Shown: positions 9,435 through 19,175 of the stretch, piece after piece
How positions within the stretch are numbered: position 1 is the first letter of the stretch
How the letters are laid out: the number at the start of each line of letters is the position of its first letter
From: Paenibacillus sp. OVF10
GTDB taxonomy: Bacteria; Bacillota; Bacilli; Paenibacillales; Paenibacillaceae
NCBI GenBank assembly: GCA_022836915.1
Contig: CP094668.1
Location: forward strand, 1,488,001-1,552,000
Direction: 5' to 3'
Length of the DNA stretch: 64,000 bases
The notes under the pieces: generated by a model
Told to the model about the DNA's origin: nothing
Databases searched by the model: none
What the model saw: the letters and a program-made list of their open reading frames with translations, nothing else
Translations under genes and position numbers: made by a program

Positions 9435-10514
9435 GACGGAATAATAGCCTTGAATTTATTTTTAGTAGCCGTATTTATAGGTCTGACAGCCTTTTTCGTT
9501 GGAGCCGAATTTGCAATTCTTAAAGTACGGATGTCCCGAATCGATCAATTGATCTCGGAAGGTAACAAAAAGGCAGTACTGGCCAAAAAAGTGGCGCACA
9601 ACCTGGATTATTATCTGTCAGCATGTCAATTGGGGATTACCATCACGGCGCTGGTATTGGGAGCCTTGGGTGAACCTACCGTTGAGAAAATGCTTCATCC
9701 GCTCTTTGAGCGCATGGAAGTGCCGGCGGCATTGTCTACCGTGCTTTCCTATGGTATTGCTCTGGCGATCATTACCTTCCTGCACGTGGTTATTGGTGAA
9801 TTGGCACCGAAAACGCTGGCGATTCAGTTTGCAGAGAGAATGACGCTGTTGTTGGCACCACCACTGTACTGGTTCGGTAAAATCATGAATCCGTTCATCT
9901 ATGCGCTGAATGGAGCTGCTCGTCTGTTGCTTGGTATCTTTGGTGTAAAACCTGCCGGGCATGATACCGTTCACTCCGAAGAAGAGCTGAAGCTGATTAT
10001 GGCACAGAGCTACGAGAGTGGCGAGATCAACCAGACGGAGCTGGACTATCTCAAAAACATTTTTGCTTTTGATGAGCGTTTGCTTCAGGAGATCATGATT
10101 CCACGAGATAAAATTGTTACGTTGAATAAGGAAATGCCGCTTGATCAGATCATTGAAACGCTGAATCGACACGAATACACCAGATACCCTGTTATTGCGA
10201 ATGGGGATCAGGCGCACTTTGTGGGCTTTATTAACACAAAAGAAATGTTGACGAGTGTCGCTGCGGGCAGAGACTTTAATATGGAGACATTTGTCCATAA
10301 TACGCCGAGTTTCTCCGAGCGTTCTCCAATCAAGGATGTGCTGATCCAGATGCAGCAAAGCCGTGTACACATTGCAACCGTGAAAAATGAGACAGGTGCT
10401 ACGGTAGGTATGGTTACGATGGAGGATATCCTTGAAGAGATTGTCGGAGATATCAAGGATGAATACGAGCATAAAGATTTGGTGAATCCACCAAAAAGAA
10501 TGAAACTGGTTTAA
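9432..10514 (+). CDS. CNNM/CorC family membrane transporter, short form
   Basis: This paralog of the preceding gene has the same DUF21 membrane domain (FFVGAEFAILKVRMSRIDQ, SACQLGITITALVLGALG, VIGELAPKTLAIQ) and two CBS domains ([27 protein letters not shown]). It stops at 360 residues, right after the second CBS domain. The CorC/HlyC C-terminal domain of about 80 residues seen in the neighbour is absent and no remnant follows. TTG 9432 is used with the same hairpin-spaced SD. It is probably a tandem duplication. A clear terminator follows at 10576. Confidence 0.9.
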   Translation: MDGIIALNLFLVAVFIGLTAFFVGAEFAILKVRMSRIDQLISEGNKKAVLAKKVAHNLDYYLSACQLGITITALVLGALGEPTVEKMLHPLFERMEVPAALSTVLSYGIALAIITFLHVVIGELAPKTLAIQFAERMTLLLAPPLYWFGKIMNPFIYALNGAARLLLGIFGVKPAGHDTVHSEEELKLIMAQSYESGEINQTELDYLKNIFAFDERLLQEIMIPRDKIVTLNKEMPLDQIIETLNRHEYTRYPVIANGDQAHFVGFINTKEMLTSVAAGRDFNMETFVHNTPSFSERSPIKDVLIQMQQSRVHIATVKNETGATVGMVTMEDILEEIVGDIKDEYEHKDLVNPPKRMKLV

Positions 10515-10575
10515 GAAGCAGTGATACAAACGTAATACAGGAATACGAAACAACCTAATCAATCGTTATAACGCT

Positions 10576-10610
10576 AAGCAGGTTCCCGGAGTGATCGGGG
10601 CCTGCTTTTT
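10576..10610 (+). terminator. Rho-independent terminator
   Basis: AAGCAGG (10576-10582) pairs with CCTGCTT (10601-10607), with an inner TCCCGG...CGGGG pairing, and the stem runs into a T tract. It ends the CNNM pair. Confidence 0.85.
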
Positions 10611-10679
10611 GTATTAAATCTTAATTTTAAAATAAAAGCTTGCATATTGTGGTCCAATGGATTAATATAAATTTAAAGA

Positions 10680-10695
10680 ATCTTAATTTAAAGAT
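10680..10695. promoter_or_regulatory. MhqR-like operator candidate
   Basis: ATCTTAATTTAAAGAT is an inverted repeat with arms ATCTT and AAGAT, about 75 bases before the dioxygenase start. The ATCT-N8-AGAT layout resembles the MarR-family MhqR operator of B. subtilis, which controls mhqNOP and mhqED. A similar half site (ATCTTAATTTTAAAATA) lies near 10617. Assignment is by analogy only. Confidence 0.45.
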
Positions 10696-10768
10696 AAATA
10701 ACGAAAAGCAATAAATAAAAGAAGCAAAAATAACCTATGATACAACTAAAACCAAGGGAGTGGAGATT

Positions 10769-11719
10769 ATGTTCAGAACTTCAGGAATTCATCATATTAC
10801 AGCTTTTGTTGACGATGCGCAGAAAAACGTTGATTTTTATGCAGGTGTGTTGGCGCTCAGACTGGTGAAAAAAACAATTAACTTTGATGCACCAGACGTG
10901 TATCACTTGTATTACGGGAATGAGCAGGGTGCACCGGGCACAATCATTACCTTTTTCCCACAGCAAAATTCAAGAAGAGGTGTCATTGGTTCCGGTCAGA
11001 CTGGAGTTACCGTATATGCGGTTCCTGTAGGAAGCCTGCCTTTCTGGAAAGAACGTCTTGCTTCCTTCGATATTCCATATGAAAATAAAACCAGATTCGG
11101 TGAGCAGTACATTCGTTTCTTCGACAAAGGCGGTCTGTTGCTTGAACTGGTTGAGCGTGAAGGCGGTCAGCCAAGCAACTGGAGTTTCAACGGTGTGACA
11201 CCGGAGCATGCCATCAAAGGATTTGGTGGAGCCGTATTGTTCAGCCACGTTCCTGAGAAAACCATGGACGTCTTGGTGAGCAAACTGGGTCTGGAGCAAG
11301 TCGGTGAAGAGAACGGACTCCTTCGTCTTCAGGCAAGCGGCGATATTGGTCAGATCATCGATATTCAGTCAACAGGTATCCAGCGCGGGATTGGTGGAGC
11401 TGGAACGGTTCACCACATTGCATGGCGTGCCAAAGATTACGTGGAGCATGAACAAATTCAGCAGGATCTTGAACAATCCGGGTATCATCCAACGCCAGTC
11501 ATTGACCGTCAATACTTCAACGCTGTGTATTTCCGGGAGCCGGGAGGTATATTGTTCGAACTGGCTACGGATCCTCCGGGATTTGCACGGGATGAACCAG
11601 CAGAGAGCATGGGTGAGAAACTGATGTTGCCTGAATGGTATGAACCACAGCGTGAGCAGATTGAACAATTGTTGCCACGAATTGAAGTACGTGAATGGAA
11701 AGGAGAGTCCAAATCATGA
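10769..11719 (+). CDS. mhqO: Ring-cleaving dioxygenase, VOC (glyoxalase) superfamily, MhqO-like
   Basis: The 316-residue protein has two VOC modules in tandem: one beginning GIHHITAFVDDAQKNVDFY and one after about residue 150 with GGAGTVHHIAWRAKD. His and Glu metal ligands sit in the usual places (HHITAF, LLLELVEREG, VHHIAWR, GILFELATDPPGF). Bacillus MhqO and MhqA of this type act on hydroquinone or catechol-like electrophiles. ATG 10769 is preferred over GTG 10760 because AAGGGAGTGG then has normal spacing. The gene overlaps the following hydrolase by ATGA, the mhqO/mhqD-style pairing, so the two form an operon. Confidence 0.85.
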   Translation: MFRTSGIHHITAFVDDAQKNVDFYAGVLALRLVKKTINFDAPDVYHLYYGNEQGAPGTIITFFPQQNSRRGVIGSGQTGVTVYAVPVGSLPFWKERLASFDIPYENKTRFGEQYIRFFDKGGLLLELVEREGGQPSNWSFNGVTPEHAIKGFGGAVLFSHVPEKTMDVLVSKLGLEQVGEENGLLRLQASGDIGQIIDIQSTGIQRGIGGAGTVHHIAWRAKDYVEHEQIQQDLEQSGYHPTPVIDRQYFNAVYFREPGGILFELATDPPGFARDEPAESMGEKLMLPEWYEPQREQIEQLLPRIEVREWKGESKS

Positions 11720-12339
11720 CCACAACCAATACAATGAAACATATCTATAAAGCAGGTGCTCAGCCGGATGCTCCAACAATCCTGTTGCTTCATGGCACAG
11801 GCGGAACCGAGAATGATCTGATCGGTCTGGCGGAGATGATCGCGCCAGGAGCTGGCATACTTGGGGTGCGGGGTAATGTATCGGAGAACGGGATGCCCCG
11901 TTTCTTCCGCCGTCTGGCCGAAGGCATTTTTGACGAAGAAGATTTGATTGCTCGTACGGCTGAGCTGGGATCTTTTGTCGATGCAGCTGCGGTGGAATAC
12001 GGTTTTGATCGGTCCAACGTGTATGCACTGGGTTACTCTAACGGTGCCAACATTGCGGCAAGCTTGATCTTCCATCAAGCAGATGTATTCAAAGGTGCAA
12101 TTCTGCATCACCCGATGGTACCGCTGCGCGGACTCGAACTGCCGGATCTGAAAGGTCTGCCTGTGTTCATTGGTGCGGGCGAGAATGATCCGATTGTACC
12201 CAGACGTGAAACGGAGGAACTTGCTTCGTTGCTGAGCGGTGCAGGTGCCGATTTAAACACACATTGGGAGCGTCAGGGTCATCAATTGACTCGTACCGAA
12301 GCAGAAGCCGCGGCAGCTTGGTTTAAGACTCAGGCGTAA
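11716..12339 (+). CDS. mhqD: Carboxylesterase/phospholipase-type alpha/beta hydrolase, MhqD-like
   Basis: The 207-residue alpha/beta hydrolase starts at ATG 11716, overlapping the upstream stop by four bases behind AAAGGAGAG. Catalytic elements are visible in order: oxyanion loop LLLHGTGGTENDL, nucleophile in ALGYSNGANIA (GYSNG), acid in GAGENDPIVP, and His in WERQGHQLT. The long match to the MhqD/YodD family (GVRGNVSENGMPRFFRR) and the partner dioxygenase suggest a role in detoxifying quinones or diazo-type electrophiles. Function is by family and context. Confidence 0.85.
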   Translation: MTTTNTMKHIYKAGAQPDAPTILLLHGTGGTENDLIGLAEMIAPGAGILGVRGNVSENGMPRFFRRLAEGIFDEEDLIARTAELGSFVDAAAVEYGFDRSNVYALGYSNGANIAASLIFHQADVFKGAILHHPMVPLRGLELPDLKGLPVFIGAGENDPIVPRRETEELASLLSGAGADLNTHWERQGHQLTRTEAEAAAAWFKTQA

Positions 12340-12373
12340 ATTGGGTGGATAGACGGTTATGAAACGTATAGAG

Positions 12374-12410
12374 ACAGCCTGATCGTGAAGATCGGGCTGT
12401 TTTTTCTTTT
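12374..12410 (+). terminator. Rho-independent terminator of the mhqO-mhqD pair
   Basis: ACAGCCTGATC pairs with GATCGGGCTGT with one bulge and is followed by TTTTTTCTTTT. Confidence 0.9.
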
Positions 12411-12453
12411 TATTTAGTCATCGTCAGAAAGAGGAAATGATGGACTGGTGTTA

Positions 12454-12466
12454 TGTAACCGTTACT
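12454..12466. promoter_or_regulatory. cre-like or LacI-family operator upstream of GH3 gene
   Basis: TGTAACCGTTACT fits the CcpA cre pattern TGWAANCGNTNWCA except at the last base available, and its core GTAAC-C-GTTAC is a perfect palindrome. It lies 90 bases before the glycosidase start, consistent with catabolite repression or with a specific LacI-family repressor. Confidence 0.5.
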
Positions 12467-12555
12467 AACCGGGTAAACATTTGAATGTGTGGTAGATAAC
12501 CTTGTATGCTTAGTGATATAGCTATGTATCAACATCATGAACTGGAGGGGTTAAT

Positions 12556-14847
12556 GTGGAACGTAACATCAAGGAACTGGTACAGCGGATGACACTGGAA
12601 GAAAAAGCGGGTATGTGCTCGGGACTGGACTTTTGGCATCTGAAAGGGGTGGAGCGTCTTGGCATTCCGTCCATCATGGTGACGGACGGACCTCATGGGC
12701 TGCGGAAGCAGGATGGGAGTGCAGATCATCTAGGACTTACGTCGAGCGTACCTGCAACCTGTTTCCCGTCTGCGGCAGGACTGGCTAGTTCATGGGACAA
12801 GGAGCTGGCGCGTCAGGTCGGGGTAGCCTTGGGTGAGGAATGTCAGGCCGAGGATGTAGCGGTACTGCTTGGTCCGGGTGTAAATATTAAACGTTCCCCA
12901 TTGGGCGGACGTAACTTTGAATACTTTTCCGAAGATCCGTTGTTATCTACGCAGATGGCTACCGGTCATATTCAGGGTGTGCAGAGCCAGGGTGTGGGTA
13001 CATCTCTCAAACACTTTGCAGTCAATAATCAGGAAGAACGGCGCATGTCGATTGATGCGGTAGTAGATGAACGGACACTGCGTGAGATCTATCTGGCGAG
13101 CTTCGAAGGTGCAGTGAAGGATGGACAACCATGGACAGTAATGTGTTCCTACAACAAGGTGAACGGTACGTATGCAGGTGAGAATGAATGGTTGCTTACG
13201 GATATTCTGAAGGACGAATGGGGTCACGAAGGCCTTGTGGTATCAGACTGGGGTGCGGTCAATGAACGTGCAGACGCCCTTGCAGCGGGATTGGAATTGG
13301 AGATGCCAACAAGCGGTGGAATTGGTGAGCGTAAAGTGATTGATGCCGTAGAGAGCGGACAATTGTCGCTGGACAAGCTGGATCGGGCGGTGGAGCGTCT
13401 GCTTACGCTGATCTTCAATGCTGTTGATCAAAAGCAAGACGGGGCTACATATAACAAGGATGAGCATCACCAACTTGCGCGCAAGGTGGCAGCCGAGAGT
13501 ATGGTTTTGCTGAAAAATGAAGAAGGTATCCTGCCGCTGGGACGTGAAGGCGAAGTGGCGTTAATCGGGGCATTTGCTCGCAAACCTCGCTTCCAGGGCG
13601 GCGGCAGTTCCCATATTAATCCGACCAAAGTGGATGATATTGTGGAAGAGATGACCCAGGTGGCTGGCGAAGGTGTAACCTTCTCGTATGCCCCAGGTTA
13701 TCGGATTGAAGCGGATGATGTGGATGAGACATTAATGCATGAGGCTGTTCAGGCAGCGCAGTCGGCGGATACCGCTGTTGTGTTTGTTGGATTGCCAGAT
13801 CGTTATGAATCCGAAGGGTATGATCGTGCCCATCTGCGTCTGCCTGACAATCATATTCGGCTGATCGAAGAGATTGCGAAGGTTCAATCACGTGTCGTCG
13901 TTGTGCTGAGCAACGGATCTCCAGTAGAGATGCCTTGGCTACCGCAGGTGCAAGCCGTGCTCGAAGCTTATCTTGGTGGACAGGCTGTTGGTGGAGCGAT
14001 AGCTGATCTGTTGTACGGAGAGGTGAATCCGTCCGGTAAACTGGCAGAGACATTCCCTGCCAAACTCAGTCATAATCCATCTTATCTGAATTTCCCGGGT
14101 GAAGGGGATCATGTCGATTACCGTGAAGGCATCTTTGTTGGTTACCGCTATTATGACAAAAAAGAGCTGGAGCCACTGTTCCCGTTTGGCTATGGACTGA
14201 GTTATACGACATTTGAATATGCTGATCTGAAGGTAGATCGCACAGAACTGACAGATCAGGATGAGGTGAACGTGCAAGTTAGGGTCACCAATACCGGAGA
14301 CAGAGCGGGTAAGGAGATTATACAGCTGTATGTCAGCGATGTAGAGAGCACAGTTATTCGTCCGGTGAGAGAATTGAAAGCTTTTGCCAAGGTGGCTCTT
14401 GAACCTGGAGAATCAAAAGTAGTGAGCTTTACACTAAACAAGCGTTCATTCGCCTATTACAACGTAAATATGAAAGACTGGCATGTGGAGACCGGAGAGT
14501 TCGATATTCAGGTAGGCAGTTCCTCAAGGGATATTCATGTGCACACACGTGTGAACGTAGAGTCTACAGCGACATTCCTTCCAACCTATACGCGTAATAG
14601 TACATTGGGGGATATCCAGCGTGATCCGGCCCATAAAAAGCTGCTGGACCAGGCTTTGCAACAATTCCAGGAAGCCAGTGGGTTCGGCGGTGATGATGCC
14701 GGGGATCATGCAGATATGATGGATGCGATGATGAAATATATGCCGCTGCGTGCACTTGTTGCGTTTAGCGGTGGGGCCATGACGGAAGAAGCGATGAATG
14801 AACTTCTGGAGCAGTTGAACAACAAGGATCATGGTATTCGGGGATAA
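12556..14847 (+). CDS. Glycoside hydrolase family 3 beta-glucosidase-type enzyme
   Basis: The 763-residue protein has the GH3 layout: N-terminal TIM barrel (about 1-290), alpha/beta sandwich domain (about 310-520) and a C-terminal fibronectin-III-like domain (about 570-640). The nucleophile is Asp231 in LVVSDWGAV, and substrate-binding blocks KHFAVNNQE and [23 protein letters not shown] are intact. There is no signal peptide, so it probably acts on imported oligosaccharides. The start is GTG 12556 behind CTGGAGGGGTTAAT. About 90 residues follow the FnIII-like domain, including a [20 protein letters not shown] segment also seen in some Bacillota GH3 enzymes. Exact sugar specificity cannot be told from sequence. 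Confidence 0.93.
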   Translation: MERNIKELVQRMTLEEKAGMCSGLDFWHLKGVERLGIPSIMVTDGPHGLRKQDGSADHLGLTSSVPATCFPSAAGLASSWDKELARQVGVALGEECQAEDVAVLLGPGVNIKRSPLGGRNFEYFSEDPLLSTQMATGHIQGVQSQGVGTSLKHFAVNNQEERRMSIDAVVDERTLREIYLASFEGAVKDGQPWTVMCSYNKVNGTYAGENEWLLTDILKDEWGHEGLVVSDWGAVNERADALAAGLELEMPTSGGIGERKVIDAVESGQLSLDKLDRAVERLLTLIFNAVDQKQDGATYNKDEHHQLARKVAAESMVLLKNEEGILPLGREGEVALIGAFARKPRFQGGGSSHINPTKVDDIVEEMTQVAGEGVTFSYAPGYRIEADDVDETLMHEAVQAAQSADTAVVFVGLPDRYESEGYDRAHLRLPDNHIRLIEEIAKVQSRVVVVLSNGSPVEMPWLPQVQAVLEAYLGGQAVGGAIADLLYGEVNPSGKLAETFPAKLSHNPSYLNFPGEGDHVDYREGIFVGYRYYDKKELEPLFPFGYGLSYTTFEYADLKVDRTELTDQDEVNVQVRVTNTGDRAGKEIIQLYVSDVESTVIRPVRELKAFAKVALEPGESKVVSFTLNKRSFAYYNVNMKDWHVETGEFDIQVGSSSRDIHVHTRVNVESTATFLPTYTRNSTLGDIQRDPAHKKLLDQALQQFQEASGFGGDDAGDHADMMDAMMKYMPLRALVAFSGGAMTEEAMNELLEQLNNKDHGIRG

Positions 14848-14982
14848 GGGGCTGCGGCCTTAAACCGAGTAGGAGCCCATCCTTGGATTAAGCGATTACG
14901 ATTATGCGATCGTGCAGGAACTGCGCACGAAGCAACAAGAAGGTGTATGTGATAGCCAGCCGCATATTGGCTGGTACAGTTA

Positions 14983-15012
14983 CCCGATCCGATTATGGAT
15001 CGGGTTTTCTTT
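14983..15012 (+). terminator. Rho-independent terminator after GH3 gene
   Basis: CCCGATCC-GATTAT-GGATCGGG followed by TTTTCTTTT. A smaller stem CAGCC...GGCTG lies just before it. Confidence 0.9.
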
Positions 15013-15112
15013 TGCATAAGGAAAAAGGGGTGAAAGGAACGGTGGGATGGGGGATGATCCTAGTAACGTGACAGAGGTGACAGGACTGCTCTAACTTGCT
15101 GAAGCAACATGG

Positions 15113-15164
15113 TTGTCGTAAAGCATGGATTATTCTATAATGAAGTAATTGATAATCATTTTCA
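15113..15164 (+). promoter_or_regulatory. Sigma-A promoter with Fur box
   Basis: TTGTCG (15113-15118), a 17-base spacer and TATAAT (15136-15141) form a good promoter. TGATAATCATTTTCA at 15150-15164 matches the 7-1-7 Fur box TGATAATNATTATCA with one mismatch and would cover the transcription start. The hydrolase downstream is therefore predicted to be iron-repressed. Confidence 0.7.
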
Positions 15165-15210
15165 ATTAGATTCGGTGAAAGATGACTATGCTTGTAATCA
15201 GGAGGGGAAT

Positions 15211-16099
15211 ATGAATCCTAACCCTAGCTCACATACATTTGGTTCAAGTGCGTTTGTTCAGACCCGCGATGGTCGCAAACTACATTATATGTCCAGGGGA
15301 ACAGGAGAGCTGACGGTTGTATTTGAGTCCGGTATGGGCGCCTCCAGATCGAACTGGGGACTGGTTGCACCAGCCATTGTTGAGCATGCACGTGCTGTCG
15401 TGTATGACAGGGCAGGGGCAGGACGAAGTGATGTCGACTCGGCTCCCCGCAGCCTTGAACGCATTGCAGGGGATCTTGGAGAACTGCTGACCGCTCTGGG
15501 CCAGGGCCCATTCATTCTGGTTGGACATAGCTGGGGAGGTCCGATTGTACGGGCTGCGGCAGCTGCACATCTATCTCGATTACGTGGCATTATCCTGGTA
15601 GATCCATCAGACGAGCATTGCGAAATGTATTTTTCCAAGCTTACTAAAAGAGCTTTGCCATCAATGGTTTCATTATTCCAATCATGGCGCGGACTGGCTT
15701 ATATAAGTTGCTTGGCAGCAAAGCTGGAAGCATTCAGCCTGCTGATGTGGCGGCGGATCACCTCAAGGAGGATTTCACTGTACGGGCAGCCAGCACGATG
15801 CTTGCGGAAGGTAAAACATTTCTGGATGACATGGCAGCACTGCTGGAACATCCTCCGGCTCTGGGTAATCTGGAAGTTAGCGTGATCTCGGGTACGAACC
15901 CGGGCAAGGGAGAGGGAAAATCAGACCTGCCCTCATCACGGCGCATCGCCAGACGGTGAGCCAGCTATCCAATGCGAGATGGATTGGGGCCGATCAATCG
16001 GGACATATGGTTATGTATACAGACCCTCAGGTCATTATTGATGAGATTTTACGAATGATAAATGATGTGAGCTCAGGCGCAAGAACAGATCAAAAGTGA
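15211..16099 (+). CDS. Alpha/beta hydrolase, two frameshifts as sequenced, Fur-box promoter
   Basis: The N-terminus follows AGGAGGGGAAT at ATG 15211 and gives TVVFESGMGASRSNWG, the Asp-type loop VYDRAGAGRSD and the nucleophile elbow LVGHSWGGP. The frame is lost at CC 15678-15679 (one more C restores SLFPIMARTGLYKLLGSKAG) and again at the A4 run 15917-15920 (one more A restores GKIRPALITAHRQTV...GADQSGHMVMYTDPQVI, which contains the catalytic His). The repaired protein has 296 residues and a full hydrolase fold. No substrate is evident. The Fur box suggests an iron-related role, such as siderophore ester cleavage, but that is inference. Confidence 0.82.
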
Positions 16100-16162
16100 T
16101 ACAATACAAAGAAAAGCAGTGCGCGACATTGCTAGACCATAAAAGCGGAGTGTGGAGACAAC

Positions 16163-17455
16163 ATGAAACCAGTTGAACAAGAACCAACGGGAACCACAAG
16201 TCCCGGTCGTGCCAGTGTTGGCATGGAAGATATCGTGCGCGCACATCATGTGCTGCGTGAGGTCATTGTAAGAACGCCGTTACAGCGGGACGCTGTATTG
16301 TCGGCCAAATATAACTGTAATGTGTATCTGAAAAGGGAAGACCTTCAAGTGGTGCGTTCGTTCAAAATCCGAGGCGCCTATAATATGATTCGCAGTCTGA
16401 CACCAGCTGAGATGGAGAAAGGAATTGTCTGTGCGAGTGCAGGTAACCATGCTCAGGGTGTTGCTTTTAGCTGTAATGCGCTCGGAATTAACGGCAAAAT
16501 CTTCATGCCGAGTACAACACCCAACCAGAAGGTGAAGCAAGTGAGACGCTTTGGCGGCAGCAACGTTGAAGTGGTGCTGATCGGAGATACGTATGATGAT
16601 GCTTATGCAGAAGCAATGCGTGCATGTGACGAACAGGGCATGACGTTCATCCATCCTTTTGATCAACCGAAGATTATTGCAGGTAATGGTACGGTAGCGA
16701 TGGAAATTATGGAAAGTCTCGATGAGAATGCCGACTATGTATTCGTGACGATTGGTGGCGGAGGGTTGGCAGCCGGCGTGGGAACCTACATGAAGACCGT
16801 GAGTCCAGAGACACGCATCATTGGAGTTGAGCCACTTGGGGCAGCTTCCATGAGTGAGGCGATGTTCCGCAAACAGGTTGTGACGTTGGATGATATTGAT
16901 AAATTTGTGGATGGCGCAGCGGTGAAACGCGTTGGTGATCTCACCTTTGATATCTGCAATAGTATACTTGATGACATTGTGAAAGTGCCAGAAGGCAAAG
17001 CCTGCACAACTATTCTGGAGCTCTATAATGAAAATGCGATCGTGGTTGAGCCTGCCGGTTCCTTGGCTGTTGCGGCGCTGGAGCAGTATCGTGAGCAAAT
17101 TGTGGGCAAGACAGTGGTTTGCGTCATTAGTGGCGGGAACAATGATATTGATCGGATGCAGGAGATCAAGGAACGTTCCCTCATCTATGAAGGTCTGAAG
17201 TATTATTTCATGGTTAATTTCCCGCAGCGTGCAGGAGCTTTACGTGAATTCCTGGAGGAAGTTCTAGGGAAGAATGATGATATCACCCGATTTGAATATA
17301 CGAAAAAGCATGATAAGGAAAATGGTCCTGCCTTGGTGGGCATCGAACTGATGTACAAGGAAGATTACCAACCACTCATTGAACGTATGAACCGCAAAGG
17401 TATCGCCTATACCGAACTGAACAAAAATCTAAATCTGTTCAACATGTTAATCTGA
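16163..17455 (+). CDS. ilvA: Threonine ammonia-lyase (biosynthetic threonine dehydratase)
   Basis: IlvA deaminates threonine to 2-oxobutanoate for isoleucine synthesis. The PLP lysine is in VVRSFKIRGAYN, the SAGNHAQGVAFSC substrate loop and the TIGGGGLAAG phosphate-binding loop are intact, and a single C-terminal ACT-like regulatory region (about 340-430, YYFMVNFPQRAGALREFLEEVLG) matches the 420-residue Bacillus form. ATG 16163 follows GGAGTGTGGAG. Its stop overlaps the ATG of the next gene (TGATG). No T-box leader is visible upstream; only 63 bases separate it from the hydrolase. Confidence 0.95.
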   Translation: MKPVEQEPTGTTSPGRASVGMEDIVRAHHVLREVIVRTPLQRDAVLSAKYNCNVYLKREDLQVVRSFKIRGAYNMIRSLTPAEMEKGIVCASAGNHAQGVAFSCNALGINGKIFMPSTTPNQKVKQVRRFGGSNVEVVLIGDTYDDAYAEAMRACDEQGMTFIHPFDQPKIIAGNGTVAMEIMESLDENADYVFVTIGGGGLAAGVGTYMKTVSPETRIIGVEPLGAASMSEAMFRKQVVTLDDIDKFVDGAAVKRVGDLTFDICNSILDDIVKVPEGKACTTILELYNENAIVVEPAGSLAVAALEQYREQIVGKTVVCVISGGNNDIDRMQEIKERSLIYEGLKYYFMVNFPQRAGALREFLEEVLGKNDDITRFEYTKKHDKENGPALVGIELMYKEDYQPLIERMNRKGIAYTELNKNLNLFNMLI

Positions 17456-18057
17456 TGAAACATTCCAGTATGCAATCAGATCACCAAGAAAAATCTCCTC
17501 TGATCAGACCTGCGCGCATAGAAGATGCAGATCAGGTCATTCCTTTGCTGTATCAGGCGATCGGAGACATTGCATATGCGCTAGCGGGTGAGGCGGATCA
17601 TGAGAAGGCGATGCAGATTTTGCAGGCGTTTTATGTGCAGGAAGACAACCGGATTAGCTATCGTCATGTGACAGTGATGGAGCAGGATGGGCTGATTGCG
17701 GGGATTCTGGTGGCCTATGATGGCGGCGAAGCAGATCGTCTGGACCAGCCGATTCTGGATCGCCCTGGACGAAGCCAGGAAGAGAAGTATGCATTGGTCA
17801 AAGAAACCCGTCCGGGCGAGTATTATCTGGATACTCTCTCGGTAAGTGAAGCATATCAGGGGCAGGGCATCGGCCGCGCACTGATGGCTGCGTTTGAGGA
17901 GCAAGGCAGAGATCTGGGTCACTCGCAGGTATCCTTGATTGTAGAACAGGACAACGGCCGTGCACAGATGCTGTACGAACGGCAGGGATATGTCAAAGAC
18001 GATGTGATTGTCATCGCAGGACATGAGTATAATCATATGGTCAAACCGATTCAATAG
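17455..18057 (+). CDS. GNAT family N-acetyltransferase
   Basis: The 200-residue protein has a GNAT core after about residue 110: YYLDTLSVSEAYQGQGIGRALMAAFEEQ carries the acetyl-CoA loop (QGQGIGRA) and LIVEQDNGRAQMLYERQGYVKDD the C-terminal motif. It starts at ATG 17455 by one-base overlap with the ilvA stop and has no good ribosome binding site of its own, so it is probably translated by coupling. The substrate is unknown. Confidence 0.85.
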   Translation: MKHSSMQSDHQEKSPLIRPARIEDADQVIPLLYQAIGDIAYALAGEADHEKAMQILQAFYVQEDNRISYRHVTVMEQDGLIAGILVAYDGGEADRLDQPILDRPGRSQEEKYALVKETRPGEYYLDTLSVSEAYQGQGIGRALMAAFEEQGRDLGHSQVSLIVEQDNGRAQMLYERQGYVKDDVIVIAGHEYNHMVKPIQ

Positions 18058-18106
18058 TACAGAGCGCTGACGGTTTAGTCAGTTTTGACTATAGAACCAA
18101 GATAGA

Positions 18107-18140
18107 AACCGCCACAGGAGCGTATCCTGTGGCGGTTTTT
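18107..18140 (+). terminator. Rho-independent terminator
   Basis: AACCGCCACAGGA-GCGTA-TCCTGTGGCGGTT followed by TTT. Strong 13-bp stem ending the ilvA-GNAT transcript, facing the convergent gene at 18207. Confidence 0.93.
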
Positions 18141-18206
18141 GGCATGGTGATATGTTGGAATTCAGCCTGAATTTGAAACGGATGTTAACCTTGGGGACAG
18201 ATTAAT

Positions 18207-19175
18207 TTAATAATTCGCATAGTCGCTGACCGGCACATTCTGCTCCAGCCATTTCTCGACAGCAGCCGTTTTTTCATACTTCGATTCCTTAACCACGTCC
18301 ATAAAGGCATCCAGCTTGGTGAGGAATTCACTATCGACGGATGCAAGACGCTGCAAGACGCCGTTGTAGCCTCTTTGGGCGTTCGCAACCATTTTGTTCG
18401 TGTCATAATCAAACAGCGGTGTATTGTTCAGCCCATAAAAGGTATACAGGGTATAACTGTTTAACAGGTTATGCACCTGCTTGGCCCGATTTGATGTTGG
18501 ATGCAGCTCCAGGAATCTTTCCTGGCTGAGTGCTCGAAGGAGAATTTCCTGATAGCCAATGACCAGAGCACCGTCATCCGCAGGCAAGTTTTTCGTTTCC
18601 TTTGTCATGATATGGATGTAGCTTGAGATATCCTCTTTAATGACAGAGGTATATTTCACGAATGCCGCATAATTCATTATGGGATATAGGGAGCCTTCGA
18701 GCATGACGAGGCGATAGCCGCTGTCACGAGCTTCTTTTAACAGTGCACGCAGATCGGAGTCCTGGGTACGCTCCATAAGTTTGGTGAAGCTATCATTCAA
18801 CTTGTATGCCTTGATCATCTTGTCCTGAACATTAGGAACAAGCAGGCGGTCTGTCATGGCGCTTAGCGCCTTCAGGCGAGCATTCTCCAATTGAAGCACC
18901 ATCATGGTGGCTTGATGCTTTGTTACTTTTTTGATATGAGATTCGAGATAAGTATCGGCGGCAGGCAAGCCGTTCTTTTTGTAGAGCATGGACTGAAATG
19001 TTTTATATATCGTTGTTGAACTGGCAGTCGTGACTTTGGTATCTGTACTGGAAGATGCGGCAGCAGCGACTCCGGATAATGGAGCGACAGCCGTTTGGAG
19101 CAGCATGAGGATAGCGGTGGCTGTAATGAAGGTGCGCATGCCTTTACGTTTGGCAGATTGGAACGATGATGGCAT
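18207..19175 (-). CDS. Secreted alpha-helical protein of unknown function
   Basis: The start is taken at 19175 because GGGAGG lies nine bases upstream. The 322-residue product begins MPSSFQSAKRKGMRTF and has a signal peptide (TATAILMLLQTAVAPLSGVAAAA) with probable cleavage after AAA. The rest is mostly charged alpha helix (for example SHIKKVTKHQATMMVLQLEN) with no membrane segment, and ends KWLEQNVPVSDYANY. I do not recognise a named domain. It is divergent from the repeat-rich surface protein at 19492 and could share its promoter region. Confidence 0.75.
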   Translation of the reverse strand: MPSSFQSAKRKGMRTFITATAILMLLQTAVAPLSGVAAAASSSTDTKVTTASSTTIYKTFQSMLYKKNGLPAADTYLESHIKKVTKHQATMMVLQLENARLKALSAMTDRLLVPNVQDKMIKAYKLNDSFTKLMERTQDSDLRALLKEARDSGYRLVMLEGSLYPIMNYAAFVKYTSVIKEDISSYIHIMTKETKNLPADDGALVIGYQEILLRALSQERFLELHPTSNRAKQVHNLLNSYTLYTFYGLNNTPLFDYDTNKMVANAQRGYNGVLQRLASVDSEFLTKLDAFMDVVKESKYEKTAAVEKWLEQNVPVSDYANY

